Source: Mucilaginibacter xinganensis (GTDB taxonomy: Bacteria; Bacteroidota; Bacteroidia; Sphingobacteriales; Sphingobacteriaceae). Taken from it: a DNA stretch of 64,000 bases. The notes beneath the pieces are model-generated. The model was not told where the DNA came from and ran no database searches. It saw only the letters and a list, made by a program, of their open reading frames with translations. Below, piece by piece: positions 19,601 to 26,829 of this stretch. Where the stretch lies: contig NZ_CP022743.1 in the NCBI RefSeq assembly GCF_002257585.1, positions 4,402,001-4,466,000 on the forward strand, given 5' to 3'. The position numbers and the translations under genes are program-made. Numbering within the stretch: the first letter of the stretch is position 1; each line of letters starts with the position of its first letter.

Positions 19601-20684
19601 TTTCGCCGAGGTCCATCAGGGCCAGTACGTCGCGTGAGTCGGTGGTATTGTTGGTACGATTGGTGGTCCAAACCTCAATTTTGGTAATATTTACATTTGA
19701 TGAGATGATTGGAATATTTGAAAGCGCCTTATTGTAGTTATTTCTAAAGAACTGCGATAAAAAGAAGTGCCTGTTTGCTTCGTAGTCAGCAGGGGTAAAT
19801 TTAAACTGTCCTTGCTGTGCACCATTGGTGATGGTGATTGTTTTTGACTGCGACCGCTGCTGCGACAAGATGGTCGTTATATCGAGCCTGCCGAATTTCA
19901 GCTTTGTTTTCACCCCAAAAAGTGCCTGGCTCCCGGTAATAAGCGTAGTATTTAATGGCATGCTTACGGTACCTGCTTCAATTTTTTGAATGATCTCGTC
20001 AGGCTTGCCTGTATAATCAAGCTTTATCTGGTTCTCAAACTGAAACTGTGCATCGGTATTGTAATTGGTAGTGATTTTTAATTTATCGCCAATGCTCCCG
20101 GTTACGTTTAGCTGGATCTTTTGGTCGAAATTAAAATTAAATTGGGTGCGCTGCTTGGTGTTATAAAGTGGATTTTCGTTTTTATTGATCTGGCCTGACA
20201 TAATAGCCTCGGCAGATCCCTGCGGCCTTATATCAATGGTCGATCCGCCGAAGATCTGGTTAAACGTCTGGCTCCTGAGTTTTATCGGAGGGATAAAACC
20301 GGGCTGCTGCGATTCATAAGCGTAATTATCTGAAAGCTTTTTAAAATAATCACGCCTGTTCTCCTTTTCCTTATACCGTAAATACTCATTAAAAGTAAGG
20401 TACTGCGGCGGACGGTATAATAAGTTGCCTACGCGCTCATACATTATGTACCTGTTGGTTACGGCGTCATACTCAAAAGTACGTACAAGATTTATGGGGT
20501 CGTTGATGAGCGCACCCTCACGCAAGCGGTAATTTTTCGACTCGGTGATCTTACCGGGGATCTGAACCTTTACAGAATCCTTTTTTGTGCCGGGAGATGT
20601 CTGGGCAAACGCATTTCCAGCCCCGCAAAATGCAGAAATAAATGATATAAATACAGCAGCTTTGCGAGTAAAGGTTCTAATCAA
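13635..20684 (-). CDS. sprA: Type IX secretion translocon SprA (Sov), 2349 aa
   Basis: Giant outer-membrane beta-barrel that conducts type IX secretion cargo; also needed for gliding motility in many Bacteroidota. Length is typical (about 2300-2500 aa). A signal peptide (about residues 1-28, ending GNAFAQ) precedes the conserved N-terminal region YLTFNEYLRYKEKENRRDYFKKLSDNYA. Signature phrases include QTFNQIFGGSTIDIRPQGSAEA, SISFNGEFAQLLPGSP, SYLDDFENSQSVIDV and DGTVWFDELRLTNFD. The start is TTG at 20684: an in-frame stop two codons upstream rules out anything earlier. Directly follows ruvA by 24 bases, the usual Bacteroidota order. Other type IX genes are not in this window. Confidence 0.98.
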   Translation of the reverse strand: MIRTFTRKAAVFISFISAFCGAGNAFAQTSPGTKKDSVKVQIPGKITESKNYRLREGALINDPINLVRTFEYDAVTNRYIMYERVGNLLYRPPQYLTFNEYLRYKEKENRRDYFKKLSDNYAYESQQPGFIPPIKLRSQTFNQIFGGSTIDIRPQGSAEAIMSGQINKNENPLYNTKQRTQFNFNFDQKIQLNVTGSIGDKLKITTNYNTDAQFQFENQIKLDYTGKPDEIIQKIEAGTVSMPLNTTLITGSQALFGVKTKLKFGRLDITTILSQQRSQSKTITITNGAQQGQFKFTPADYEANRHFFLSQFFRNNYNKALSNIPIISSNVNITKIEVWTTNRTNNTTDSRDVLALMDLGENKPYNTTLIHGGPAYSGLPAGFKGPGFPQQSNNLLANLPASTRLTNDPQNTIGSYFKTTGGSDNYTKLTYARKLTAKEFTLHPQLGYISLNYPLNNDEVLAVAYQYTYNGVQYQVGEFSSDVPVDPNNPKVLYVKLLKNQLLKTSLPTWKLMMKNIYSLNSFQVSPKDFKLTVTRLDDKSGIEKTIMEEGQNTKSKLWLQLTDLDNLDQQQNKQPDGYFDFLEGITIDSQNGKIIFPELEPFGSDLAKQFTASESDLAKRYVYQQLYDSTKTIAQQFFPQLNRYLIKGTYTATGGSEYQLNAVNIPQGSVVVNAGTLKLAEGTDYTIDYGAGRIRILNTALLSSGQPITVKVENNELFGVQQKSLFGSRFDYKVNDNLAIGATIMHLTEQPITQNEIIGEESISNTIYGFDVNYNANSRLLTRLVDKIPFIHTKAPSSISFNGEFAQLLPGSPSVLNFAGSKNGTSYLDDFENSQSVIDVKSANSWQISGTPQLFPESQSFNDLRYGYNRARLAFYNIDPIFYTGSNIPVSRNELSNHYVRQVLQNEVYPFKQTPSGQPLNIATLDLAFYPTVRGPYNFTTTGLNADGTLLNPKSRWGGIVRGINANDFESLNVQYIEFWVMDPYIYKPNSAGGDLYFNLGNISEDILKDGRKGLENSLPVDGNYSNTDETTWGRVSKLQPVVNAFDNDPASRKSQDVGLDGLNDADEQKKFSSVVQQVKGALNAQAANTFAADPSSDDYQYYQGPDLDKTGAGILKRYSRYNGTDGNSPTAEQSQALLGLQTSASTSLPDGEDINHDNNMDQDDEYFQYKVSLRPADLVVGKNFVSDKVTSAVKLANGTTQDVTWYQFRVPITAYQQAIGGIQDFKSIRYMRMFMTNFADTAVLRFASMQLVRGEWRAFNTENNPNNVIADPSLINPPLDNSVLDVETVNIEANGNRQPIPYVVPPGITRQLDYNNIQANTRLNEQSLSLKVTDLRDGYSRAAFRLFNNDLRKYKNLQMFIHAEGTQLRDDDLSAFVRLGVDYVDNYYEYEIPLKITQPGTSAPTSIWPDVNELNLQLSLLTTAKLARNNARYQGKPWPLTMPFTVTDGRNKITIVGQPDLSRLTAVMLGVRNPLKPASNSSNDDGLNKDGTVWFDELRLTNFDQKGGWAATARVNAKLADFADVTVSGSKTTVGFGSLDSRLADRSLYDNQVYDVAANVELGKFFPDKSGVHIPAYVNVSSQVSTPQYDPASPDITLKQTLAATNDSKKRDSIKTAAEDYTLRKSISFTNVHIAKTDPKAKNHVWDVSNLNATYSYSEYQHHDFTTQNDLEKTYKAELDYNYTNQPKFYSPFSKVIKNNLLALLRDFNYSLLPSRLNFSISFDRFYSENTLRNNNPNNFIPIPTTFNKTFNITRVYGIGWNLSKSLTMDIDATNLSVVDEPASRGTDGLKVDTLWENLKRLGRTTNYNHTINFNYTVPLAKIPGLDWTSMVARYSTHFNWQSQPLFAINDPQYSIGNSINNSRTIQLNPSLNFDQFYKKLKFIKRATGPDNASGINKLLVGLLTSIKNISGTYTRTEGTFIPGYLPESNFFGQDFNYGAPGLGFLLGSQADLRQKAIANGWISTDTLQNQLYVKTLNEDLHLKGTFEPLPYLRIELQAFKTQDHTYQTTFKSIDGSNNIQNLSPITSGDYSVSYLTIATAFSKSKGVDNTSPTFQKFLDNRAVISQRLGSQNPNSTGTPVGGFSDGYSANSQNVLVPAFLAAYAGKDAGKSGLGQFPNIPIPNWQITYNGLSHVPMFMEWFDSFDVTHGYRSTYSVSGFTTLLQYQAANGAVSSRDANNDFLPFYQFSQVTIFEQFVPLIGMAARFKNNMTANFEYRKSRSLSLSLLNSQLAQQNQSALVFGWGYHAKNFRFPFGLMGGKQDNDVNFKIDFSLQDNKTLIYRADVQAAEISSGAQNITVRPSIDYVINQRFNLNVFYDSNITRPYTSQTFNTAFTNFGINLKLLLQ

Positions 20685-20708
20685 GGCTCAAGTAAAAAAT
20701 TAACGTAA

Positions 20709-21290
20709 TTATAAAGCTTTTAGGGCAGATTTAATCAACTGTTCGACAGTTAAATCATTATTTTTGCTTATTTCATTATCTAGTACCTTTTCAACTGAAT
20801 TTCGGACAAAACCCAGCATAACCAGCGCAGACAACGCTTCTTCGCGTACTGTTTTATTTAAAGGCACTGTACTTAACGTATCTGAACCCTCTTTACGCAA
20901 CTTATCCTGTAGTTCAAGGATAACCCGCTGCGCTGATTTCGGGCCGATCCCTTTTATGCGCTGGATCAATGCAACATTACCGGATATGATCGCATCCCGG
21001 ATTTCCTCCGGCGTAATTGATGACAACATCATCCGGCCCGTATTGGGCCCGATGCCTGAAATAGAGATAAGATGCAGGAACAAACGCCGCTCACCTTCAT
21101 CAACAAAACCATACAAAGTATGGCTATCTTCCTTTACATGCAACCAGGTAAAAAGCTTGCAGCGCTCGCCGCTTCCAATTTTTGAATAAGTATTCAGTGA
21201 AATATTGATGTGATAGCCTACCCCACCTGCATCAATCACCACAAAAGCAGCGCTTTTAAAAACTAATTTACCGTCAATATAGGCGTACAT
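20709..21290 (-). CDS. ruvA: Holliday junction DNA helicase subunit RuvA, 193 aa
   Basis: Tetrameric DNA-binding subunit that recognises four-way junctions and loads the RuvB motor. Domain I (residues 1-62) has the OB-fold pattern MYAYIDGKLVFKSAAFVVIDAGGVGYHINI; domain II has the two helix-hairpin-helix motifs (ISGIGPNTGRMML and IKGIGPKSAQRVILEL); domain III, which contacts RuvB, is the C-terminal EEALSALVMLGFVRNSVEKVL. Normal length. Sits between maeB upstream and sprA downstream on the same strand; the 215-base gap before it contains only AAAGGTAAAAAG-like low-complexity sequence. Confidence 0.97.
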   Translation of the reverse strand: MYAYIDGKLVFKSAAFVVIDAGGVGYHINISLNTYSKIGSGERCKLFTWLHVKEDSHTLYGFVDEGERRLFLHLISISGIGPNTGRMMLSSITPEEIRDAIISGNVALIQRIKGIGPKSAQRVILELQDKLRKEGSDTLSTVPLNKTVREEALSALVMLGFVRNSVEKVLDNEISKNNDLTVEQLIKSALKAL

Positions 21291-21505
21291 AATTTATCAG
21301 ATAGTTCCATTTTTCAATTAAAAAATGAAAGGTGAAAGGTAACAGGTTTTTGACAGAATAAGGTTTATTTCTTTAAACAATTTATCGTAAAGGTAAAAAG
21401 TAAAAGGCTTAAGTTTTAAAAAAATCGAGCAAGGAACAACCGATATCAAAAGGGCGGCTTAAAGCGCTCATTTAATACCTTTTGCAATACTTTATTTTCC
21501 GGCGG

Positions 21506-23800
21506 TTATTTTTTTTTGCTTTTCACCTCTTCATCTCCTTTTTCCTGGGCATCAACCACCGCAATGGTAATCATGTTCACGATTTCCCGAACCGAGCTTC
21601 CCAACTGCAATACGTGCACTGGCTTTTTCAGTCCGAGTAATATAGGACCAACAGCTTCGGCACCGCCAATTTCCTGCAATAATTTGTACGCAATGTTACC
21701 CGACTCGAGGTTTGGAAATATCAGCGTATTCGCAGGCTTGCCATTCAGGGTTGAAAAAGGAAAGTTATCGGCAAGCAGTTCAGCATTTAAAGCAAAATTA
21801 GCCTGCATATCCCCATCAACTATCATATTGGGGTATTTTTCATGTAAAATGCGAACAGCATCCATAGTTTTCTCCGGAATCGGCCCGTGATTGGACCCAA
21901 AATTCGAGTAGGAAAGAATAGCCACCCTCGGGTCGATATTAAATTTCCTCACTGATCTTTCAATCAGCACAGTAATGTCTACCAGGTCCTGTGTTGACGG
22001 GTTTACGTTTACGGTAGTATCACCAAAAAATACGGGCCCCTTTTTTGTAATCATCATGTACATACCCGCTACACGGCTAACGCCATCGCCGGTACCTATC
22101 ACTTGCAGGGCAGGTTTAATGGTGGTAACATAATCCTTAGTCAGCCCCGAGATTAAAGCATCGGCCTCGCCAAACTGCACCATACACGCACCGTAATAAT
22201 TACGGTCGTGCATTAGCTTCTTCGACTCATAAACCGATACCCCTTTGCGCCGCCTTTTGTTGTACAGATATTCAGCATATTCATCCATCCGCTCACAGTT
22301 CTCTAACGGATCGATAATTTGAACATCGCCCAACTCTATATCGTACTCTTTCATTATCTGCCTAATCTTGCTGACATTACCAAGCAGGATAGGCGTGGCT
22401 ATACCTTCTTCTTTTACTATTTGGGCAGCCCTTAAAATTTTATAGGTATCCGCTTCAGCGAAAACTATGCGTTTAGGGTTTGACTTGGCTTTATTGGTAA
22501 GGTTACGCAACAGCTTATCATTGATCCCTATCCGCGACCTTAGTTCTTCCGTATAGGCATCCCAATCTGTGATGGCTTTACGGGCAACACCCGACTCCAT
22601 AGCAGCCCTTGCAACGGCTGAAGACACCTCGGTAATTAACCGCGGGTCCATCGGTTTTGGGATAATATAATCCCTACCGAATTTAAGGTTAGTTGTGTTA
22701 TAGGCCAGGTTAACAGCCTCGGGAATTGGCTTTTTTGCCATGTCAGCTATCGCCTTAACCGCAGCTATCTTCATCTCCTCGTTAATGGCAGTAGCGCGCA
22801 CATCCAGCGCCCCCCTGAAAATATACGGGAACCCTAAAACATTGTTTACCTGGTTCGGAAAATCAGACCGGCCGGTAGCCATTATTATATCCTTGCGCGC
22901 GTTTACGGCAAGGTCATAAGCTATTTCCGGAGTAGGATTAGCCATTGCAAAAACAACAGGATTTTTCGCCATTGACTTCAGCATATCCGGTGTAACCACA
23001 TTCCCTGCAGACAATCCAACAAATACATCAGCATCTTTCATTGCCTCTGCGAGTGTCTTAGCATCTTTACGGGTGGTGGCAAATTCAAGCCTTATATCAT
23101 CCAGATCAGTTCGGACGGGGGTAATTAAACCGTTCACATCAAACATCACCAGGTTTTCTTTTTTGACCCCAAGTGCCAGGTACATTTTTGAGCAGGAAAC
23201 AGCCGCGGCACCGGCGCCATTCACCACCATTTTTATTTTGTCGAGCTTTTTGCCCTGAATCTCGCAGGCGTTGATCAATGCCGCACCGGATATGATTGCC
23301 GTGCCATGCTGGTCATCGTGCATCACCGGGATCTTCATTTCCGCTTTTAACCGGCGTTCAATTTCAAAACAGGTGGGGGCAGAAATATCTTCCAGGTTTA
23401 TCCCGCCAAAAGTAGGCTCAAGGGCTTTTACAATGCTTACAAATTCATCAACAGTTTTGGCGTTAACTTCAAGGTCAAAAACATCAATATCGGCATAAAT
23501 TTTAAACAATAAACCCTTACCTTCCATAACCGGCTTGCTTGCTTCAGGGCCAATATTGCCCAACCCGAGCACTGCTGTCCCGTTTGTAATTACACCAACC
23601 AGGTTACCCTTTGCGGTGTATTTATAAACGTCATCAACGTTATCTGCGATACGTAAACATGGTTCTGCAACGCCCGGCGAGTAAGCCATACTTAAATCGC
23701 GTTGTGAATTGGTGGGCTTGGTAGGTATTACCTGTATTTTTCCGGGACGGCCTTTTGAATGGTAGTTTAACGCATCCTGGTTACGGGTGGGTTTGTTCAT
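21506..23800 (-). CDS. maeB: NADP-dependent malic enzyme with phosphotransacetylase-like domain (MaeB type), 764 aa
   Basis: Converts malate to pyruvate and CO2 with reduction of NADP. The first 420 residues are the malic enzyme part (DLSMAYSPGVAEPC, VMHDDQHGTAIISGAALINACE, VNGAGAAAVSCSKMYLALG, GRSDFPNQVNNVLGFPYIFRGALD). From about residue 430 to the end lies a phosphate acetyl/butyryltransferase-like domain (RIVFAEADTYKILRAAQIV, ADALISGLTKDYVTTIKPALQ, LQLGSSVREIVNMITIA) that is usually regulatory rather than catalytic. Full length for the fused type. A good -7 box lies 22 bases before the start, giving maeB its own promoter. Confidence 0.96.
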   Translation of the reverse strand: MNKPTRNQDALNYHSKGRPGKIQVIPTKPTNSQRDLSMAYSPGVAEPCLRIADNVDDVYKYTAKGNLVGVITNGTAVLGLGNIGPEASKPVMEGKGLLFKIYADIDVFDLEVNAKTVDEFVSIVKALEPTFGGINLEDISAPTCFEIERRLKAEMKIPVMHDDQHGTAIISGAALINACEIQGKKLDKIKMVVNGAGAAAVSCSKMYLALGVKKENLVMFDVNGLITPVRTDLDDIRLEFATTRKDAKTLAEAMKDADVFVGLSAGNVVTPDMLKSMAKNPVVFAMANPTPEIAYDLAVNARKDIIMATGRSDFPNQVNNVLGFPYIFRGALDVRATAINEEMKIAAVKAIADMAKKPIPEAVNLAYNTTNLKFGRDYIIPKPMDPRLITEVSSAVARAAMESGVARKAITDWDAYTEELRSRIGINDKLLRNLTNKAKSNPKRIVFAEADTYKILRAAQIVKEEGIATPILLGNVSKIRQIMKEYDIELGDVQIIDPLENCERMDEYAEYLYNKRRRKGVSVYESKKLMHDRNYYGACMVQFGEADALISGLTKDYVTTIKPALQVIGTGDGVSRVAGMYMMITKKGPVFFGDTTVNVNPSTQDLVDITVLIERSVRKFNIDPRVAILSYSNFGSNHGPIPEKTMDAVRILHEKYPNMIVDGDMQANFALNAELLADNFPFSTLNGKPANTLIFPNLESGNIAYKLLQEIGGAEAVGPILLGLKKPVHVLQLGSSVREIVNMITIAVVDAQEKGDEEVKSKKK

Positions 23801-23821
23801 CTTCTCTCAGTTACTGGAGTG

Positions 23822-23829
23822 CAAAAGTA
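23822..23829 (-). promoter_or_regulatory. -7 promoter box for maeB
   Basis: TACTTTTG on the minus strand, an exact fit to TAnnTTTG, 21 bases upstream of the ATG. The -33 region has TTTC rather than TTTG and at a slightly long spacing. Confidence 0.5.
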
Positions 23830-23966
23830 AGGATTATTTTGATTTAGGGTTTCGAAAGTTCGATTTTGAGGCTATTTAAGGAGATTGGCGATTAGTTAAA
23901 TAAAAAAAAAATAATTGTATCCTAAATCGTTTTACAATCAATTGTCCCGGTTCTCGGAATCAAAAA

Positions 23967-23992
23967 AGGTGCTCCACTTTCGCAAAACACCT
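23967..23992 (-). terminator. Weak hairpin after rlmN
   Basis: AGGTG (23967-23971) pairs with CACCT (23988-23992), and on the minus strand the stem runs into TTTTTTG. It sits 34 bases past the rlmN stop. The short stem makes this a modest candidate. Confidence 0.35.
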
Positions 23993-24025
23993 CACATTAT
24001 ATCTTTCTTAAAAATTCCTGGTGTC

Positions 24026-25084
24026 TTAAGCCTTCGCCTCTTCCTTTATAGCCAACTGTCCGCAAGCAGCATCAATATCTTTACCCCGGCTACGGCGTAA
24101 ATGTGTATTAACACCTTGTTTTTTCAGGTAGTCGGCAAAAGCCTCAACCTTATCTTCGCCGGCATTAATAAATGCAGCCATCGAAATGGGGTTATATTCA
24201 ATAATATTTACCTTACATGGGAGGTGCCTGCAAAATTGCGCCAATTCGGCAGCATCTTCAATATTGTCATTAAAACCATCAAAAATAATATATTCGTAAG
24301 TAACCGGGTTTTTGGTTTTAGCATAATAATACTTCAAAGCCTCGGCCAATGCTTTTAGCGAATTTTGCTCATTAATAGGCATTATCGTGTTCCGCTTGGC
24401 ATCATTGGCTGCGTGTAATGACAGGGCAAGGTTAAATTTCACCTGATCGTCGCCCAGCTTCTTGATCATCTTAGCGATTCCTGCTGTTGAAACGGTTATT
24501 CTTTTTGCCGCCATGTTAAGCCCTTCTTCCGAAGTTATCTTTTCAACCGACTCCAGTACATTCTTGTAATTCAGCAGGGGTTCGCCCATGCCCATGTACA
24601 CAATATTCGATAGCGGGATGCCATAGTTTTCTCTTGCCTGCTTATCAATTAAAACAACCTGGTCATAAATTTCATCCGGATTTAGGTTGCGTTTACGCTC
24701 CATGTAACCCGTCGCACAAAATTTACAGGTTAAACTGCACCCTACCTGTGATGATACACATGCAGTCATTCGCCCGAGAGTAGGGATCAGAACACCTTCA
24801 ATTAAATGAGTATCGTGTAAAATAAAAGAATTTTTTATAGTTTTATCTGCGCTAAACTGTGAATTATGAATTTTAACGTTGTTGATAATAAAATTCTCAT
24901 TAAGTTTGGCGCGAAGTTCTTTTGAAATATTACTCATCTCGTCGAAAGAAAAGCAAGATTTTTTCCAAAGCCATTCATAAACCTGCTTTGCTCTGAACCC
25001 TTTTTCGTCCATTTGGACAAAATGTTCCTGTAAAGCTTGCAGATCAAGGCTTCGGATATCTATTTTTTCTTTTGTATCAATCAC
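24026..25084 (-). CDS. rlmN: Dual-specificity 23S rRNA/tRNA adenine C2-methyltransferase RlmN, 352 aa
   Basis: Radical-SAM enzyme methylating C2 of A2503 in 23S rRNA and A37 in some tRNAs. Cluster-binding motif CSLTCKFCATGYMERKRNL (three Cys spaced CxxxCxxC), SAM-binding region IVYMGMGEPLLNYKNV, and SLHAANDAKRNTIMPINEQNSL are all diagnostic, as is the late catalytic Cys in RRSRGKDIDAACGQLA. I chose the GTG at 25084 (reading MIDTKEKIDIRS). The longer TTG option at 25099 overlaps a perfect -7 box and would encode an odd YLCTV extension. Probably transcribed alone. Confidence 0.96.
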   Translation of the reverse strand: MIDTKEKIDIRSLDLQALQEHFVQMDEKGFRAKQVYEWLWKKSCFSFDEMSNISKELRAKLNENFIINNVKIHNSQFSADKTIKNSFILHDTHLIEGVLIPTLGRMTACVSSQVGCSLTCKFCATGYMERKRNLNPDEIYDQVVLIDKQARENYGIPLSNIVYMGMGEPLLNYKNVLESVEKITSEEGLNMAAKRITVSTAGIAKMIKKLGDDQVKFNLALSLHAANDAKRNTIMPINEQNSLKALAEALKYYYAKTKNPVTYEYIIFDGFNDNIEDAAELAQFCRHLPCKVNIIEYNPISMAAFINAGEDKVEAFADYLKKQGVNTHLRRSRGKDIDAACGQLAIKEEAKA

Positions 25085-25088
25085 GGTG

Positions 25089-25096
25089 CAAAGGTA
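25089..25096 (-). promoter_or_regulatory. -7 promoter box for rlmN
   Basis: TACCTTTG on the minus strand (TAnnTTTG). Only 4 bases separate it from the GTG at 25084, so the mRNA would begin at or within the start codon: a leaderless transcript candidate. Confidence 0.5.
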
Positions 25097-25222
25097 CAAA
25101 ATAAAAAAAATATCTTTTTTTTATTAACTTCCTTTATATTTAAAAAACAATAACTAAAAGTTAATGTAATTAATTGTGGTTGGATTAGTTTAATAAATGC
25201 GAGAAGTGTTAGCAATACTTGA

Positions 25223-26398
25223 ATGAAAAGTTTTAAAGCCGATTACGTTTATCCTGTTTGTGCCGATCCAATTAAAAATGGAATAGTGACTGTTGATGAC
25301 TTTGGGAAAATAATATCCGTTATTGATCCTAATTTATTACCGGAAACATTTAATGCCCCTGTTGAACAGGTTAGTGGTATCATATGTCCCGGGTTTGTTA
25401 ACACACATTGCCATGTAGAACTCTCCCATTTAAAGGGAAAAATTGACCGCCGTACAGGGCTGGTTAATTTTATTATTGATATTCAAAAAAGCCGGGGGGC
25501 TGATCATGCCAGGGTGCTGGAAGCGGCTGAACAAGCCGATTTAGAGATGCATGAGAACGGTATTGTAGCCGTGGGCGATATTTCAAATACCAATAGCACA
25601 ATCCCCGTTAAGGCAAATAGCAAATTATACTATCATAGTTTTATTGAAACATTTGGCTTTTTGCCTGACAGGGCCACCGAAGTATTTAACAATGCTCTTT
25701 CACTGCTTAATGAATTTAAACCACAGCCCTGCTCCATAACACCACATGCTCCCTACTCGGTATCAAAGGAGCTATTTAGGCTGATCCAAAAGCATTGCGA
25801 TAACGGCCATAATCTAATCAGTATTCATAACCAGGAGTGCGAAGACGAAAACAAGTTTTACAGGTATAAACTGGGTAGTTTTAATGAACTGTACGCACGT
25901 TTCGGCATAGACATTTCCTATTTTAAGCCGCAGGCCCGTAATTCGCTACAGTCTATATTGCCTTTGCTTACTACCAGGCAGGACATTTTGCTGGTACACA
26001 ACACCTGCACCAACTTAAAAGATATCTATTTCCTAAAACGGTTCGACCAAAAAGTTCATTTCTGTTTTTGCCCTAATGCAAATCTTTATATTGAGGGTGT
26101 TTTACCTAAAATAGAACTGTTTATAGGGCAGGGATATGATATTACACTTGGTACTGATAGCCTTGCGTCAAACAATAAGTTGTGTATTTTAAGTGAAATG
26201 CGTACCATACAAGAAAAATTCCCATCCATAACAACAAAACAATTAATAGAATGGGGAACCCTTAACGGTGCAAAATATTTAGGCATTGATGACGAAAAAG
26301 GCACCATTGAGCCCGGCAAAACTCCTGGCTTAAATCTGATAACCGGCCTCGACGGGCAGAAAATAACACCGGAAACCAAGGTAAAGAAATTAGCTTAG
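25223..26398 (+). CDS. Amidohydrolase of the MtaD/aminodeoxyfutalosine-deaminase-like group, 391 aa
   Basis: Zn-dependent TIM-barrel hydrolase of the cytosine-deaminase/chlorohydrolase type. Metal-binding motif NTHCHVELSH (His62, His64), then SITPHAPYSVS, HNQE, VHNTC (His in the barrel) and GTDSLASNNKL (metal Asp) are all in place, so it should be active. Family members in Bacteroidota are often named aminodeoxyfutalosine deaminase (futalosine pathway to menaquinone), but S-adenosylhomocysteine and other purine substrates are equally possible, and no menaquinone genes are nearby. It is divergent from rlmN. No clear promoter or SD sequence is visible upstream. Confidence 0.85.
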   Translation: MKSFKADYVYPVCADPIKNGIVTVDDFGKIISVIDPNLLPETFNAPVEQVSGIICPGFVNTHCHVELSHLKGKIDRRTGLVNFIIDIQKSRGADHARVLEAAEQADLEMHENGIVAVGDISNTNSTIPVKANSKLYYHSFIETFGFLPDRATEVFNNALSLLNEFKPQPCSITPHAPYSVSKELFRLIQKHCDNGHNLISIHNQECEDENKFYRYKLGSFNELYARFGIDISYFKPQARNSLQSILPLLTTRQDILLVHNTCTNLKDIYFLKRFDQKVHFCFCPNANLYIEGVLPKIELFIGQGYDITLGTDSLASNNKLCILSEMRTIQEKFPSITTKQLIEWGTLNGAKYLGIDDEKGTIEPGKTPGLNLITGLDGQKITPETKVKKLA

Positions 26399-26466
26399 CG
26401 AACCCGTAATTGTTGTAACGTTTGATAGTTCCCGAAACTTATCCATAGGGGCAAAGCAAATCTTAT

Positions 26467-26474
26467 TAACTTTG
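26467..26474 (+). promoter_or_regulatory. -7 promoter box for the acylphosphatase-flippase operon
   Basis: TAACTTTG fits TAnnTTTG and lies 43 bases before the acylphosphatase ATG. No convincing -33 TTTG at 19-21 bases upstream. Confidence 0.45.
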
Positions 26475-26517
26475 CAATCTTAAACTAATTTATCCCTTAC
26501 AACTCAGCACAACCAAA

Positions 26518-26796
26518 ATGAAACACCTCGATATAATTATAAAAGGCACTGTACAAGGCGTTTCGTTGCGGGCGGCGGCAAAAGCCGTTGCCGACCAGCT
26601 TAGCGTAAAAGGCTTTGTAAAAAATGAACTTAACGGCGATGTTACTATAGAAGCTGAAGGTGATAGCCTTTCGCTCGAAATGTTTCTGGAGTGGTGCAAT
26701 GAAGGCTCTGAGCATGCAACAATAACCTCCATTGAAACCAATGAAGGTGAACTGAAAAACTATCGTAATTTTGAGATTGTAAAAAAGAGCCGCTAA
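26518..26796 (+). CDS. Acylphosphatase, 92 aa
   Basis: Small alpha/beta enzyme that hydrolyses acyl phosphates. The active-site arginine loop reads KGTVQGVSLRAAA (Arg18; the family consensus is VQGVxFR) and the catalytic asparagine is in GFVKNELNGDV (Asn36). Leu stands before the Arg where Phe or Tyr is normal, so the phosphate pocket is slightly altered but both key residues remain. Expected length. First gene of the plus-strand run leading to the flippase; the spacing of 33 bases suggests co-transcription. True substrate unknown, as for the family. Confidence 0.93.
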   Translation: MKHLDIIIKGTVQGVSLRAAAKAVADQLSVKGFVKNELNGDVTIEAEGDSLSLEMFLEWCNEGSEHATITSIETNEGELKNYRNFEIVKKSR

Positions 26797-26829
26797 CAAT
26801 TGCTTTTTAAAATTAATATCCTTTAAGTA

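Noticed and set aside
13635..20684. Several 60-100 codon frames on both strands inside sprA
   Set aside because: All are internal to a conserved 2349-codon gene and show no start context or family motif.
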